From assembly GCA_014380255.1 (NCBI GenBank), contig JACMKG010000190.1:1-12811 (forward strand): a DNA stretch of 12,811 bases, read 5' to 3'. The translations under genes were made by a program, and so were the position numbers. The notes beneath the pieces were generated by a model that was given only the letters and a program-made list of their open reading frames with translations, made no database searches and was not told the DNA's origin. Each line of letters opens with the position of its first letter. The first letter of the stretch is position 1. Positions 1 to 7,494 of the stretch are shown here, piece after piece. Source of the DNA: Prolixibacteraceae bacterium (GTDB lineage Bacteria > Bacteroidota > Bacteroidia > Bacteroidales > Prolixibacteraceae).

Positions 1-1517
<1,517 letters not shown>

Positions 1518-1529
1518 TTATTTAATCAG

Positions 1530-1811
1530 TTATTCAGCAATAAATAATACGTCGGCTTGTGACATCAACAGGTAATCAGTTCCATCAATATTTAACTCAG
1601 TACCTGAATATTTCCCGTAGAAAACCATATCGCCCACATTGATTTCCATCGGTTCATCTTTCTTAGGTGAACCAACAAGAACTACTTTTCCAACTTGTGG
1701 TTTTTCCTTAGCTGAATCAGGAATGATAATTCCACTAGCTGTTTTCTTTTCAGCTTCCTTGGGTTGTACAAGAACTTTACCTGCAAGGATTTTTCCTTTT
1801 AAATCTGCCAT
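1530..1811 (-). CDS. groES: Co-chaperonin GroES, 10 kDa subunit
   Basis: Heptameric lid of the GroEL folding chamber. The 93-residue product is of normal family length. It shows the GroES beta-barrel features: an N-terminal strand ([11 protein letters not shown]), the mobile loop that contacts GroEL (about residues 19-34, with the hydrophobic SGIIIP), VGKVVLVG, the [14 protein letters not shown] strand, and a terminal DVLFIAE. The start is the ATG at 1809-1811. No Shine-Dalgarno sequence precedes it, only A/T-rich leader, as is normal in Bacteroidota. It is the first gene of the groES-groEL pair. A sigma-54-like -24/-12 candidate lies about 55-70 nt upstream. Confidence 0.98.
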   Translation of the reverse strand: MADLKGKILAGKVLVQPKEAEKKTASGIIIPDSAKEKPQVGKVVLVGSPKKDEPMEINVGDMVFYGKYSGTELNIDGTDYLLMSQADVLFIAE

Positions 1812-1864
1812 TTTAAATTATTTAATTGGTTTGACATATGTTTTGATTTTCGATATCCTCTGTT

Positions 1865-1881
1865 ATCAGATACTATGCCAA
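1865..1881 (-). promoter_or_regulatory. Candidate sigma-54-type -24/-12 promoter for groES-groEL
   Basis: Read on the minus strand the site is TTGGCATAGTATCTGAT. Against the sigma-54 consensus TGGCAC-N5-TTGCW it keeps TGGCA and the TG of the -12 box at correct spacing. It has T for C at the last base of the -24 box, C for the first T, and A for C of the -12 GC dinucleotide. A start about 12 nt downstream would give a leader of roughly 45 nt. No TAnnTTTG element was found in this leader. The altered -12 GC makes this a tentative call. Confidence 0.35.
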
Positions 1882-1951
1882 ATCCACTCTTGGCTAAAAA
1901 TGAGGATCGGGATTGACAATTTTACAGACGCAAGGCCCATAAGTCAGCCAT

Positions 1952-2005
1952 ACAGCCTGCAAAAATTGCAATAAGTGTACTTTTCCACCATCGCTTGCAG
2001 GCTGT
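1952..2005. repeat. 11-bp inverted repeat with 32-nt spacer
   Basis: ACAGCCTGCAA (1952-1962) is mirrored exactly by TTGCAGGCTGT (1995-2005). A small competing hairpin, TGCAA-AAA-TTGCA (1958-1970), shares bases with the left arm. The element lies between the fucosidase stop codon and the groES promoter candidate. There is no adjacent T-run, so it does not look like a standard intrinsic terminator. It may help separate the two transcription units. Confidence 0.4.
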
Positions 2006-2023
2006 CAGGTGTCAACCTGTCAG
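2002..2023 (-). terminator. Hairpin directly after the fucosidase stop, possible terminator
   Basis: CTGTCAGGT (2002-2010) pairs with ACCTGTCAG (2015-2023) across a GTCA loop with one internal T-T mismatch. It begins one base after the fucosidase stop codon. No U-tract follows on the minus strand, so termination activity is uncertain. Its right-hand neighbour is the 1952-2005 inverted repeat, with which it overlaps by a few bases. Confidence 0.3.
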
Positions 2024-2024
2024 A

Positions 2025-3485
2025 TTAATAAATTTCGATGTTTGAAATAACGGGACAAGCTTTCGAATCTTTGATCACCAAACGCACCTTTTGAGCTTCT
2101 ACAGGAGTTATTCGAAGGATGCGTTTATAACCGATGGTCGTACCGTTTGCCACTTCCACCCACTGATTGTTCTGTAGGGTTTCGATGGAAAAGCTTTTTA
2201 CACGCTGCCCCAGTTTAATGTATTCCTGGACAAGAATGTAGTTTATCTGTTTGTTTTCGCCCAAATCAATTTCAACACTGCCGGCTTTTTGCTCATCGTC
2301 GATTGCCCAGTAAGTATCCTTGTTGCCATCGGTAACCTTTTCAGGGCCATACGCAGATGATTCTCCGCGGAAGGAGGAAGCTACGACAGGTTTATCTTTT
2401 GCCAGGTTCGTTTGGAAGCGTTCATCGATCAGCTTTTTCCAGCCCATCAGCGAGGCCACATCAATTTCATTGATTAATCCGCGGCGATCGGGGGGAATAT
2501 TCAGGATCAGGTTGGAGCCACGCCCTACTGAACTAAGGTAAATATCGAACAGTTGCTCGGGGGTTTTCACCAGCGAATCCTCCTTGGCATGATAAAACCA
2601 TCCGGGCCTGATTGAAACATCCACCTCGGCAGGAATCCAGTTAACGCCGTTTTCTTCTCCGGTATTTAATAAATTCTCAATACCACCTTTCCCGGCATAG
2701 AGTGTATCGGCATTGATGGTATTCCAGTTGGTTTCATTTACATAACCCCGTTCGTTTCCGCACCAGCGGATGTCCGGGCCGGCATCACTGAAGAAGATCA
2801 CGTTAGGCTCCATTTCGCGCACCAGCTTCAGCGTGGTTGGCCAGTCGTAATAAGTCTTGCCATCAATTTTCCGTTTCTCATTCGCTCCGCCATAATAGCC
2901 ATCGCCGCCATTGGCACCATCGAACCACATTTCGAATACGGGTGAATGAGCCTCAAAGAGTTCTTTGAGTTGATTTCGGTAGTACTCCACATACGAAGCT
3001 GATCCATAATCGGCACGGTTACGATCCCAGGGTGATAAGTAAACACCGAATTTCAGGCTGTCCTGACGGCATGCTTTTTCAACTTCATCCACCACATTGC
3101 CCTTACCGTCCTTATAAGGGCTGTTTTTAACCGAATGCTCGGTATATTTACTTGGCCACAGGCAAAACCCGTCATGATGCTTGCAGGTCAGCACAAGGCC
3201 CTTTAAACCGGCTTTTTTGATAGTACTCGTCCATTGGGTTACATCCATTGCCGTGGGATTAAAGACAGACTCACTTTCATCGCCAAAACCCCATTCCTTA
3301 TCCGTAAAAGTATTGGTGGTAAAGTGGATAAAAGCATATTGCTCCAATTCATGCCATGCCAACTGCCGTTCGGTAGGAACAGGCAATACCGGCGCCGGAG
3401 GAGGAGGAACTGTTTTCTGGCAGGCAGAAAAAATGATCAGGCAGACCAATAAAATCAGCCTTGATGGGAAAGTGAAAGTGTGCAT
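2025..3485 (-). CDS. GH29 alpha-L-fucosidase lipoprotein with C-terminal F5/8 type C (CBM32-like) domain
   Basis: Predicted exo-alpha-L-fucosidase that removes terminal fucose from glycans by a retaining mechanism. The 486-residue protein starts with a lipoprotein-type signal (hydrophobic 9-20, SAC with Cys22; Phe at -3 is slightly atypical), then a Pro-rich linker. The GH29 barrel spans about 38-355 with the KHHDGFCLW substrate-pocket motif (102-110). The catalytic nucleophile is probably Asp189 in EMWFDGANG. Glu287 in PAEVDVSIRPGWFYH resembles the acid/base position of GH29 subfamily B enzymes, which act on alpha-1,3/1,4-linked fucose; that subfamily is inferred. Residues about 360-486 form a discoidin-like carbohydrate-binding domain (SFRGESSAYGPEKVTDGN, then VEIDLGE). 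It stands alone between the secG terminator and groES, with no SusC/SusD partner or other glycosidase next to it. Confidence 0.9.
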   Translation of the reverse strand: MHTFTFPSRLILLVCLIIFSACQKTVPPPPAPVLPVPTERQLAWHELEQYAFIHFTTNTFTDKEWGFGDESESVFNPTAMDVTQWTSTIKKAGLKGLVLTCKHHDGFCLWPSKYTEHSVKNSPYKDGKGNVVDEVEKACRQDSLKFGVYLSPWDRNRADYGSASYVEYYRNQLKELFEAHSPVFEMWFDGANGGDGYYGGANEKRKIDGKTYYDWPTTLKLVREMEPNVIFFSDAGPDIRWCGNERGYVNETNWNTINADTLYAGKGGIENLLNTGEENGVNWIPAEVDVSIRPGWFYHAKEDSLVKTPEQLFDIYLSSVGRGSNLILNIPPDRRGLINEIDVASLMGWKKLIDERFQTNLAKDKPVVASSFRGESSAYGPEKVTDGNKDTYWAIDDEQKAGSVEIDLGENKQINYILVQEYIKLGQRVKSFSIETLQNNQWVEVANGTTIGYKRILRITPVEAQKVRLVIKDSKACPVISNIEIY

Positions 3486-3522
3486 AGGATCTTAGGTGTT
3501 TAGATTGGGTAAAAGGTAAACA

Positions 3523-3557
3523 AAAAAGTCTTCAATGACTAACATTGAAGACTTTTT
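3523..3557 (-). terminator. Rho-independent terminator after secG
   Basis: A perfect 15-bp stem: AAAAAGTCTTCAATG (3523-3537) pairs with CATTGAAGACTTTTT (3543-3557) around a 5-nt loop. The A/T ends supply a U-tract in either direction. It lies 38 nt after the secG stop codon and ends the sigma-54 activator-lptE-TPR-secG transcription unit, leaving the fucosidase to its own promoter. Confidence 0.85.
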
Positions 3558-3595
3558 CTTATCATATAATCAGACGTAAGCCTGAATGCGTAATC

Positions 3596-3961
3596 TTACT
3601 TGGTGCTATCCGGAGCAGTTGTCGTTGCTGGAGCAGGAGTTTGTGTATCTGTCGGAGCGGGGAAACTAATACCCTGATTTGGATCTACTGCCTTTTCAAT
3701 CTGATCTTTAATAGCAGACTGTCCACCGGCGCGGCCATCTCTTGGGATGAATGCTGTACCAACGATAGATAAGAACAATAATGCCCCTGCCAAAACCCAT
3801 GTTGCTTTCTCAAGAAAGTCAGTTGTTTTGCGAACGCCCATGATCTGGTTTGATGCCTGGAAATTACTAGCTAATCCTCCCCCTTTTGAGTTTTGAACCA
3901 ACACAATTAAAATTAGTAAAATACAGGTTATGAATAATAATACGGTGACCAGTGTGTACAT
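3596..3961 (-). CDS. secG: Preprotein translocase subunit SecG
   Basis: Small inner-membrane subunit of the SecYEG channel that assists SecA-driven export. The 121 residues contain two membrane helices (about 3-22 and 53-70) flanking the diagnostic SecG segment LVQNSKGGGLAS (about 21-32). A first-helix/cytoplasmic-loop/second-helix layout matches the family. The C-terminus adds a Pro/Thr/Ala-rich tail (about 98-121, APTDTQTPAPATTTAPDSTK) of the kind seen in Bacteroidota SecG. It is the last gene of the operon, starting 10 nt after the TPR-like gene, and is followed by a strong terminator. Confidence 0.95.
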   Translation of the reverse strand: MYTLVTVLLFITCILLILIVLVQNSKGGGLASNFQASNQIMGVRKTTDFLEKATWVLAGALLFLSIVGTAFIPRDGRAGGQSAIKDQIEKAVDPNQGISFPAPTDTQTPAPATTTAPDSTK

Positions 3962-3971
3962 GATAATTGAA

Positions 3972-4631
3972 TTAATTGTTCATTAAATGATTGATTTTTT
4001 CCATCTGTGCGGCAAAGTAAGTACTTTTTTCCGGATATTTCAAACTTAATTTTTCAAATATCTGAAGTGCTTTTTTATAGTACCCCTGCTGGGCATAGAT
4101 AGCGGCCAGTGTTTCAGTCACAAATTCCTCACCAGCATCCTCTTGCACGGATTTACTCTCCATGGGAGAATGGGATTCATCATCCTTGACAGGCGGCATT
4201 TTAGGCTTTGCTTCCAGGAATTTATCAATTAAACGAACCCGCTTGGCAGGTTTATTTTGAATGGAACGTGCAATCTCAGACAAGCCACCTTCTGGTTTTT
4301 CATCTGCTTCAAGCTGATATGCCGTTGGGAAAATCAGCTTGTAAATTTCATCATTCTCCTCCACAGGTGGAGCAACCGAGCTTACTTCCGTTTCTTTTTC
4401 CTGCTCATTGAGGAACAGATACAACTTCCGCCGGTTCTGGATACGAACCGCCCCGTTGATCAGCTCCTGTTCGAAGGAAACATCATTCAGGTTCTTCAGG
4501 TTCTTCAGATACAGCATCCAGCCACCTTCAAAAGCGGGATACCTCTCGGTGAGTTCCTTCAGGTCGTTTAGCGTTTCTCTGTTCAGCATCTCCGGAGAGA
4601 TCATGTATTGATAGATTTCGTCTGTTGTCAT
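3972..4631 (-). CDS. Conserved Bacteroidota protein with C-terminal TPR-like repeat, between lptE and secG
   Basis: Function unknown. I chose the ATG at 4631 (MTTDEIYQYM, 219 residues), which begins 4 nt after the lptE stop. An upstream in-frame ATG at 4658 would overlap lptE by 23 nt and add nine residues that look unlike the family N-terminus. The N-terminal half (about 1-80) is helical, with LNDLKELTERYPAFEGGWML and a later IQNRRKLYLFL. The middle is charged and probably disordered. The C-terminus is one clear tetratricopeptide-like hairpin (TETLAAIYAQQGYYKKALQIFEKLSLKYPEKSTYFAAQ). There is no signal peptide or membrane segment, so it is probably cytosolic. Its place between an LPS-assembly lipoprotein and a Sec subunit suggests an envelope-related role. 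An in-frame 9-bp tandem repeat (AGGTTCTTC twice, 4489-4506) encodes the LKNLKNL stretch. Confidence 0.85.
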   Translation of the reverse strand: MTTDEIYQYMISPEMLNRETLNDLKELTERYPAFEGGWMLYLKNLKNLNDVSFEQELINGAVRIQNRRKLYLFLNEQEKETEVSSVAPPVEENDEIYKLIFPTAYQLEADEKPEGGLSEIARSIQNKPAKRVRLIDKFLEAKPKMPPVKDDESHSPMESKSVQEDAGEEFVTETLAAIYAQQGYYKKALQIFEKLSLKYPEKSTYFAAQMEKINHLMNN

Positions 4632-4635
4632 TGGC

Positions 4636-5154
4636 TTACCAGTTAGCAACTGAGGCATTGAAAATATCGTCGGTCAGCTTTACAATGATTTCAGGGACAA
4701 GGCTATCTTCAACATCACTCAACGATTGGTTACTTTCAAAATCTTCGTAGCCGGTAAATGATTTCTCCCAGTCCTGCGTGTGATCCTTGTTGTTCACGTA
4801 TTTCACTTTAACAGAAATGGTAAGGCGGTTGAGCGCGGCAAGGTCTCCTTGCTGTATATTCATTGGTCTAACATCGTATTCGGTAAGCTGCCCGGAGAAC
4901 TCCAAATCACCATCTTCGGTAATCAGGTTAAGCGATGTTTGCCTGGTTAGTTTATCCTGCAGGCCTTCGATAAACAACTGGCTTAAATTGGGATTAACCA
5001 GCTTGGCACGGTTGGGGAAATCGTATACCGTAAAGGTTTTAACAGTGGGTGCAATCGAAGCGCCTGTAAACGAATAATTTACCTTGCAGGCATTCAGCAG
5101 AACTGTTACAACTATGATTAAAAAAAAGATGAGTGTTATATTTCGTATCTTCAT
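4636..5154 (-). CDS. lptE: LPS assembly lipoprotein LptE (Bacteroidota type)
   Basis: Outer-membrane lipoprotein expected to plug and help fold the LptD barrel that inserts lipopolysaccharide into the outer leaflet. The 172-residue product has a lipoprotein signal (hydrophobic 6-20, lipobox LNAC, Cys23). It continues with the Bacteroidota LptE signature KVNYSFTGASI (about 24-34), then PNLSQLFIEGLQDKLTRQT and the strand LEFSGQLTEYDV. It lies 2 nt after the sigma-54 activator gene and just before the TPR-like gene, an arrangement I recognise from other Bacteroidota. Sequence divergence from proteobacterial LptE is high, so the call relies on length, lipobox, the YSFTGASI segment and gene order. 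Confidence 0.85.
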   Translation of the reverse strand: MKIRNITLIFFLIIVVTVLLNACKVNYSFTGASIAPTVKTFTVYDFPNRAKLVNPNLSQLFIEGLQDKLTRQTSLNLITEDGDLEFSGQLTEYDVRPMNIQQGDLAALNRLTISVKVKYVNNKDHTQDWEKSFTGYEDFESNQSLSDVEDSLVPEIIVKLTDDIFNASVANW

Positions 5155-5156
5155 AA

Positions 5157-6389
5157 TTATTGAATATCGTATTCTTTGATTTTTCTGTAGAGCGTCCTCT
5201 CAGAAATACCAAGTTCTTTGGCTGCATATTTACGTTTGCCTTTATGTTTTTCAAGCGCTTTGCGGATCATCTCTACTTCCTTTTCTTCGAGCGAGAAGGA
5301 TTCTTCAACGAATTCTTCCGTGTCAAAGATGTCGTCATGTACCGTCGGGTTGATAGTTACACGACTGGCGACTGATTGCTCGGGCATGTAATTTCCGTTT
5401 TCAGTCTGATAAAGCTTTCGTATCAATTGTGCATTATCATCCTGCAGGTTAGCTGCAGTCGCCTCATTTTGAAGGATATCATGTACCAGTTTTTTCAGGT
5501 CGTTCATGTCTTTCTTCATATCAAAAAGAATCTGATAAAGAATTTCACGTTCCGAAGAAAAAGTCTTCTCATCCGTCCCATGATACAATGCAGGCAACTT
5601 ATTAGTATTGGATGCCGGAATATAGTGCTGCAGCGTAATGGCATCAATAACGCGTTCTTTTTCAATAATGGATATCTGCTCGGTAATATTTTTTAACTGA
5701 CGCACATTACCCGGCCAGTCATAATTAAGCAAAACAGATATGGCGTCGTTGTCAAGCCTTATGGTTGGCATCCGGTATTTCTCAGCAAAGTCAGAAGCAA
5801 ACTTACGGAACAGAAGATGGATATCTTCCTTTCGGTCGCGCAAAGGCAATACTTTCAAAGGCACTGTATTTAAGCGGTAGTAAAGATCTTCACGAAAATC
5901 GCCTTTCCCCACTGCATCCGTAATATCTACATTGGTAGCAGCCACTACCCTTACATTGGTTTTAAGTGTTTTGGATGAACCTACCTTCATAAACTCTCCG
6001 GCTTCAAGTACGCGCAACAGCCTTACCTGAGTGGAGAGGGGCAGTTCACCGATTTCATCCAGGAATATAGTACCCCCGTCGGCCTCTTCAAAATAACCTT
6101 TACGATCGGCCATAGCCCCTGTAAATGAACCTTTCTCATGCCCAAAGAGTTCCGAGTCAATAGTTCCTTCGGGTATTGCGCCACAGTTTACAGCCACATA
6201 TTTACCATGCTTACGGGAAGAGAACTGATGAATAATCTGGGGAAATGATTCCTTCCCTGTTCCACTTTCCCCGGTAATGAGCACAGATAAATCAGTGGGT
6301 GCCACCTGAACAGCAATCTCAATCACACGCAGCAGTCCGGGCGAGCTACCTATAATTCCAAATCTTTGTTTAATTTCCTGAATATCCAT
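5157..6389 (-). CDS. Sigma-54-dependent transcriptional activator without receiver domain
   Basis: AAA+ enhancer-binding protein that remodels sigma-54 RNA polymerase. The 410 residues carry Walker A GESGTGKE (40-47), the sigma-54 contact loop as GSFTGA (87-92; Ser in place of the usual Ala), Walker B GGTIFLDE (105-112), the arginine-finger region FREDLYYRLN (165-174) and WPGNVRQL (225-232). A variable linker (about 255-360) precedes a Fis-type helix-turn-helix (about 385-407, AAKELGISERTLYRKIKEY). The AAA+ domain begins at about residue 10, so there is no phosphorylation receiver, GAF or PAS input domain. Activity must be set by expression, a partner protein or the linker. It is first in the operon with lptE, the TPR-like gene and secG, and divergent from kdsB. 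The spacer holds a 16-bp palindrome. Confidence 0.92.
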   Translation of the reverse strand: MDIQEIKQRFGIIGSSPGLLRVIEIAVQVAPTDLSVLITGESGTGKESFPQIIHQFSSRKHGKYVAVNCGAIPEGTIDSELFGHEKGSFTGAMADRKGYFEEADGGTIFLDEIGELPLSTQVRLLRVLEAGEFMKVGSSKTLKTNVRVVAATNVDITDAVGKGDFREDLYYRLNTVPLKVLPLRDRKEDIHLLFRKFASDFAEKYRMPTIRLDNDAISVLLNYDWPGNVRQLKNITEQISIIEKERVIDAITLQHYIPASNTNKLPALYHGTDEKTFSSEREILYQILFDMKKDMNDLKKLVHDILQNEATAANLQDDNAQLIRKLYQTENGNYMPEQSVASRVTINPTVHDDIFDTEEFVEESFSLEEKEVEMIRKALEKHKGKRKYAAKELGISERTLYRKIKEYDIQ

Positions 6390-6406
6390 TATACGGACAA
6401 TATGTT

Positions 6407-6422
6407 TAATTTTGCAAAATTA
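6407..6422. promoter_or_regulatory. Perfect 16-bp palindrome carrying -7-like elements on both strands
   Basis: TAATTTTGCAAAATTA is an exact palindrome. Each half is TAATTTTG, matching the Bacteroidota -7 consensus TAnnTTTG. On the minus strand it lies 18 nt before the sigma-54 activator start, a plausible promoter position. The nearest TTG for a -33 box is 24 nt away, longer than the usual 18-21. It could instead be a dimeric regulator's operator. Confidence 0.4.
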
Positions 6423-6462
6423 CAATTTTAACTATTAAGTCGCTTTCAAATATAAATTAACT

Positions 6463-6489
6463 TTGGATATTGACCTTGAACTATCTTTG
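6463..6489 (+). promoter_or_regulatory. Candidate Bacteroidota-type promoter for kdsB
   Basis: TATCTTTG (6482-6489) matches the -7 consensus TAnnTTTG and lies 54 nt before the kdsB ATG. A TTG at 6463-6465 could be the -33 box, but the 16-nt spacing is shorter than the usual 19 or so. The -7 element is the stronger half of the call. Confidence 0.4.
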
Positions 6490-6543
6490 TTTTAACAAGA
6501 TTTAGCTTTTCAGATCATAAATAAATAAAACAATCATAACACA

Positions 6544-7290
6544 ATGAATTTTACAGGAATCATACCCGCCCGTTATCAGTCAACCCGGTTCCCCGGCAAA
6601 CCGCTTGTTTTGCTGAATGGCAAACCCATTATACAGTGGGTCTATGAAAATGCACGCAAAGCCTTGAACGAAGTTTATGTGGCTACCGATGATGAACGAA
6701 TCTATCAGGCTGTAGAAACTTTTGGTGGCAAAGCAGTCTATACTTCAGCAAACCATCAAAGCGGAACAGACCGGTGCGCCGAGGCTGCACAGCAATTATC
6801 AAAGACCGTCCCGGTGGATGTGGTGATCAACATACAGGGAGACGAGCCATTTATCCGCCCCGAGCAGATTGAAGGCCTTAAGGCATGCTTCGACACACTG
6901 GATACTGAAATAGCCACGTTGATAAAACCCATTTCCAATGTGGAAGAAATCATCAATATCAACAGGCCCAAAGTGGTGATCAATCAAAAGAATGAAGCCC
7001 TGTATTTTAGCCGTTCGCCTATCCCATTCATCCGAGGCTATGCTGTGGAAGAATGGCTGGGGCAAAGTAACTTTTACAGCCATATTGGCATGTATGCCTA
7101 TCGGTACGATGTATTGCTTGAGCTGACAAAGCTGCCAGTGGGCCTGCTGGAAAAGGCAGAATCGCTGGAACAGCTACGTTGGCTGGGAAACGGGTATCGC
7201 ATCAAAACAGCCCTAACCACTTTCGAGAACATTGGAATTGATACGCCTGAGGATCTTGAAAATGCCAAAAGGTTCCTGAAAGCAGAATAA
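6544..7290 (+). CDS. kdsB: 3-deoxy-manno-octulosonate cytidylyltransferase (CMP-Kdo synthetase)
   Basis: Cytosolic enzyme that joins CTP and Kdo to give CMP-Kdo, the activated sugar for the inner core of lipopolysaccharide. The 248-residue product is of normal length. It shows the N-terminal nucleotide-binding signature IIPARYQSTRFPGKPL (6-21), the ATDDERI segment (47-53), SGTDRCAEAA (73-82), the metal-binding INIQGDEPF (95-103), YFSRSPIPF (154-162), and HIGMYAYR (180-187) with LEKAESLEQLRWL (202-214). The start is the ATG at 6544, with an A-rich leader and no Shine-Dalgarno. It is a single gene, divergent from the sigma-54 activator operon. Together with LptE it makes this part of the window an LPS biogenesis region. 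Confidence 0.97.
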   Translation: MNFTGIIPARYQSTRFPGKPLVLLNGKPIIQWVYENARKALNEVYVATDDERIYQAVETFGGKAVYTSANHQSGTDRCAEAAQQLSKTVPVDVVINIQGDEPFIRPEQIEGLKACFDTLDTEIATLIKPISNVEEIININRPKVVINQKNEALYFSRSPIPFIRGYAVEEWLGQSNFYSHIGMYAYRYDVLLELTKLPVGLLEKAESLEQLRWLGNGYRIKTALTTFENIGIDTPEDLENAKRFLKAE

Positions 7291-7322
7291 AACTATTTAC
7301 AATTAGACAATTTATCGCACTT

Positions 7323-7371
7323 AGCCGCTATCTGGATCCGTTGGTTAAAACCAACGGCAAAGAATAGCGCT
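7323..7371. repeat. Palindromic hairpin element between convergent kdsB and glycosyltransferase genes
   Basis: An exact 9-bp inverted repeat, CCGTTGGTT (7338-7346) and AACCAACGG (7349-7357), is the core. An outer arm CGCTAT (7326-7331) pairs with ATAGCG (7364-7369). The shape resembles REP-like palindromes scattered in Bacteroidota genomes. Since kdsB and the glycosyltransferase gene converge here, it may also act as a two-way terminator, though no clear T-run follows. Confidence 0.5.
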
Positions 7372-7390
7372 TCTATTAAACATTTAGTCT

Positions 7391-7490
7391 TTTAACCATT
7401 CAACCATCCAATGCTTTAACCGATGCACCCCGTACTTGGAACTTGAAATATGGAACTTGAAACCATTTAATCATTCAACCATCTCAATGC
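7391..7490. repeat. Pair of ~24-bp direct repeats enclosing a 12-bp tandem duplication
   Basis: A unit of form TTTAAyCATTCAACCATC (with or without one T) CAATGC occurs at 7391-7414 and 7466-7490. The copies differ by one substitution and one base insertion. Between them TGGAACTTGAAA occurs twice (7437-7448 and 7451-7462). No reading frame spans the region. It looks like slippage-prone intergenic DNA and reaches to within 5 nt of the glycosyltransferase stop codon. Confidence 0.6.
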
Positions 7491-7494
7491 ACCT

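Noticed and set aside
1812..1930. CIRCE element (HrcA operator) before groES
   Set aside because: I looked for TTAGCACTC-N9-GAGTGCTAA in the groES leader and upstream spacer and found no acceptable match on either strand.
3181..3495. Plus-strand reading frames opposite the fucosidase N-terminus
   Set aside because: They are antisense shadows of a well-supported GH29 gene, and their residues look like random translation.
4489..4506. 9-bp tandem repeat AGGTTCTTC inside the TPR-like gene
   Set aside because: Only two in-frame copies, encoding LKNLKNL. This is too little to call a functional repeat.
3972..4658. Longer version of the TPR-like gene starting at the ATG at 4658
   Set aside because: It would overlap lptE by 23 nt, and its first nine residues do not look like the family. 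The ATG at 4631 fits the operon spacing and the expected N-terminus better.
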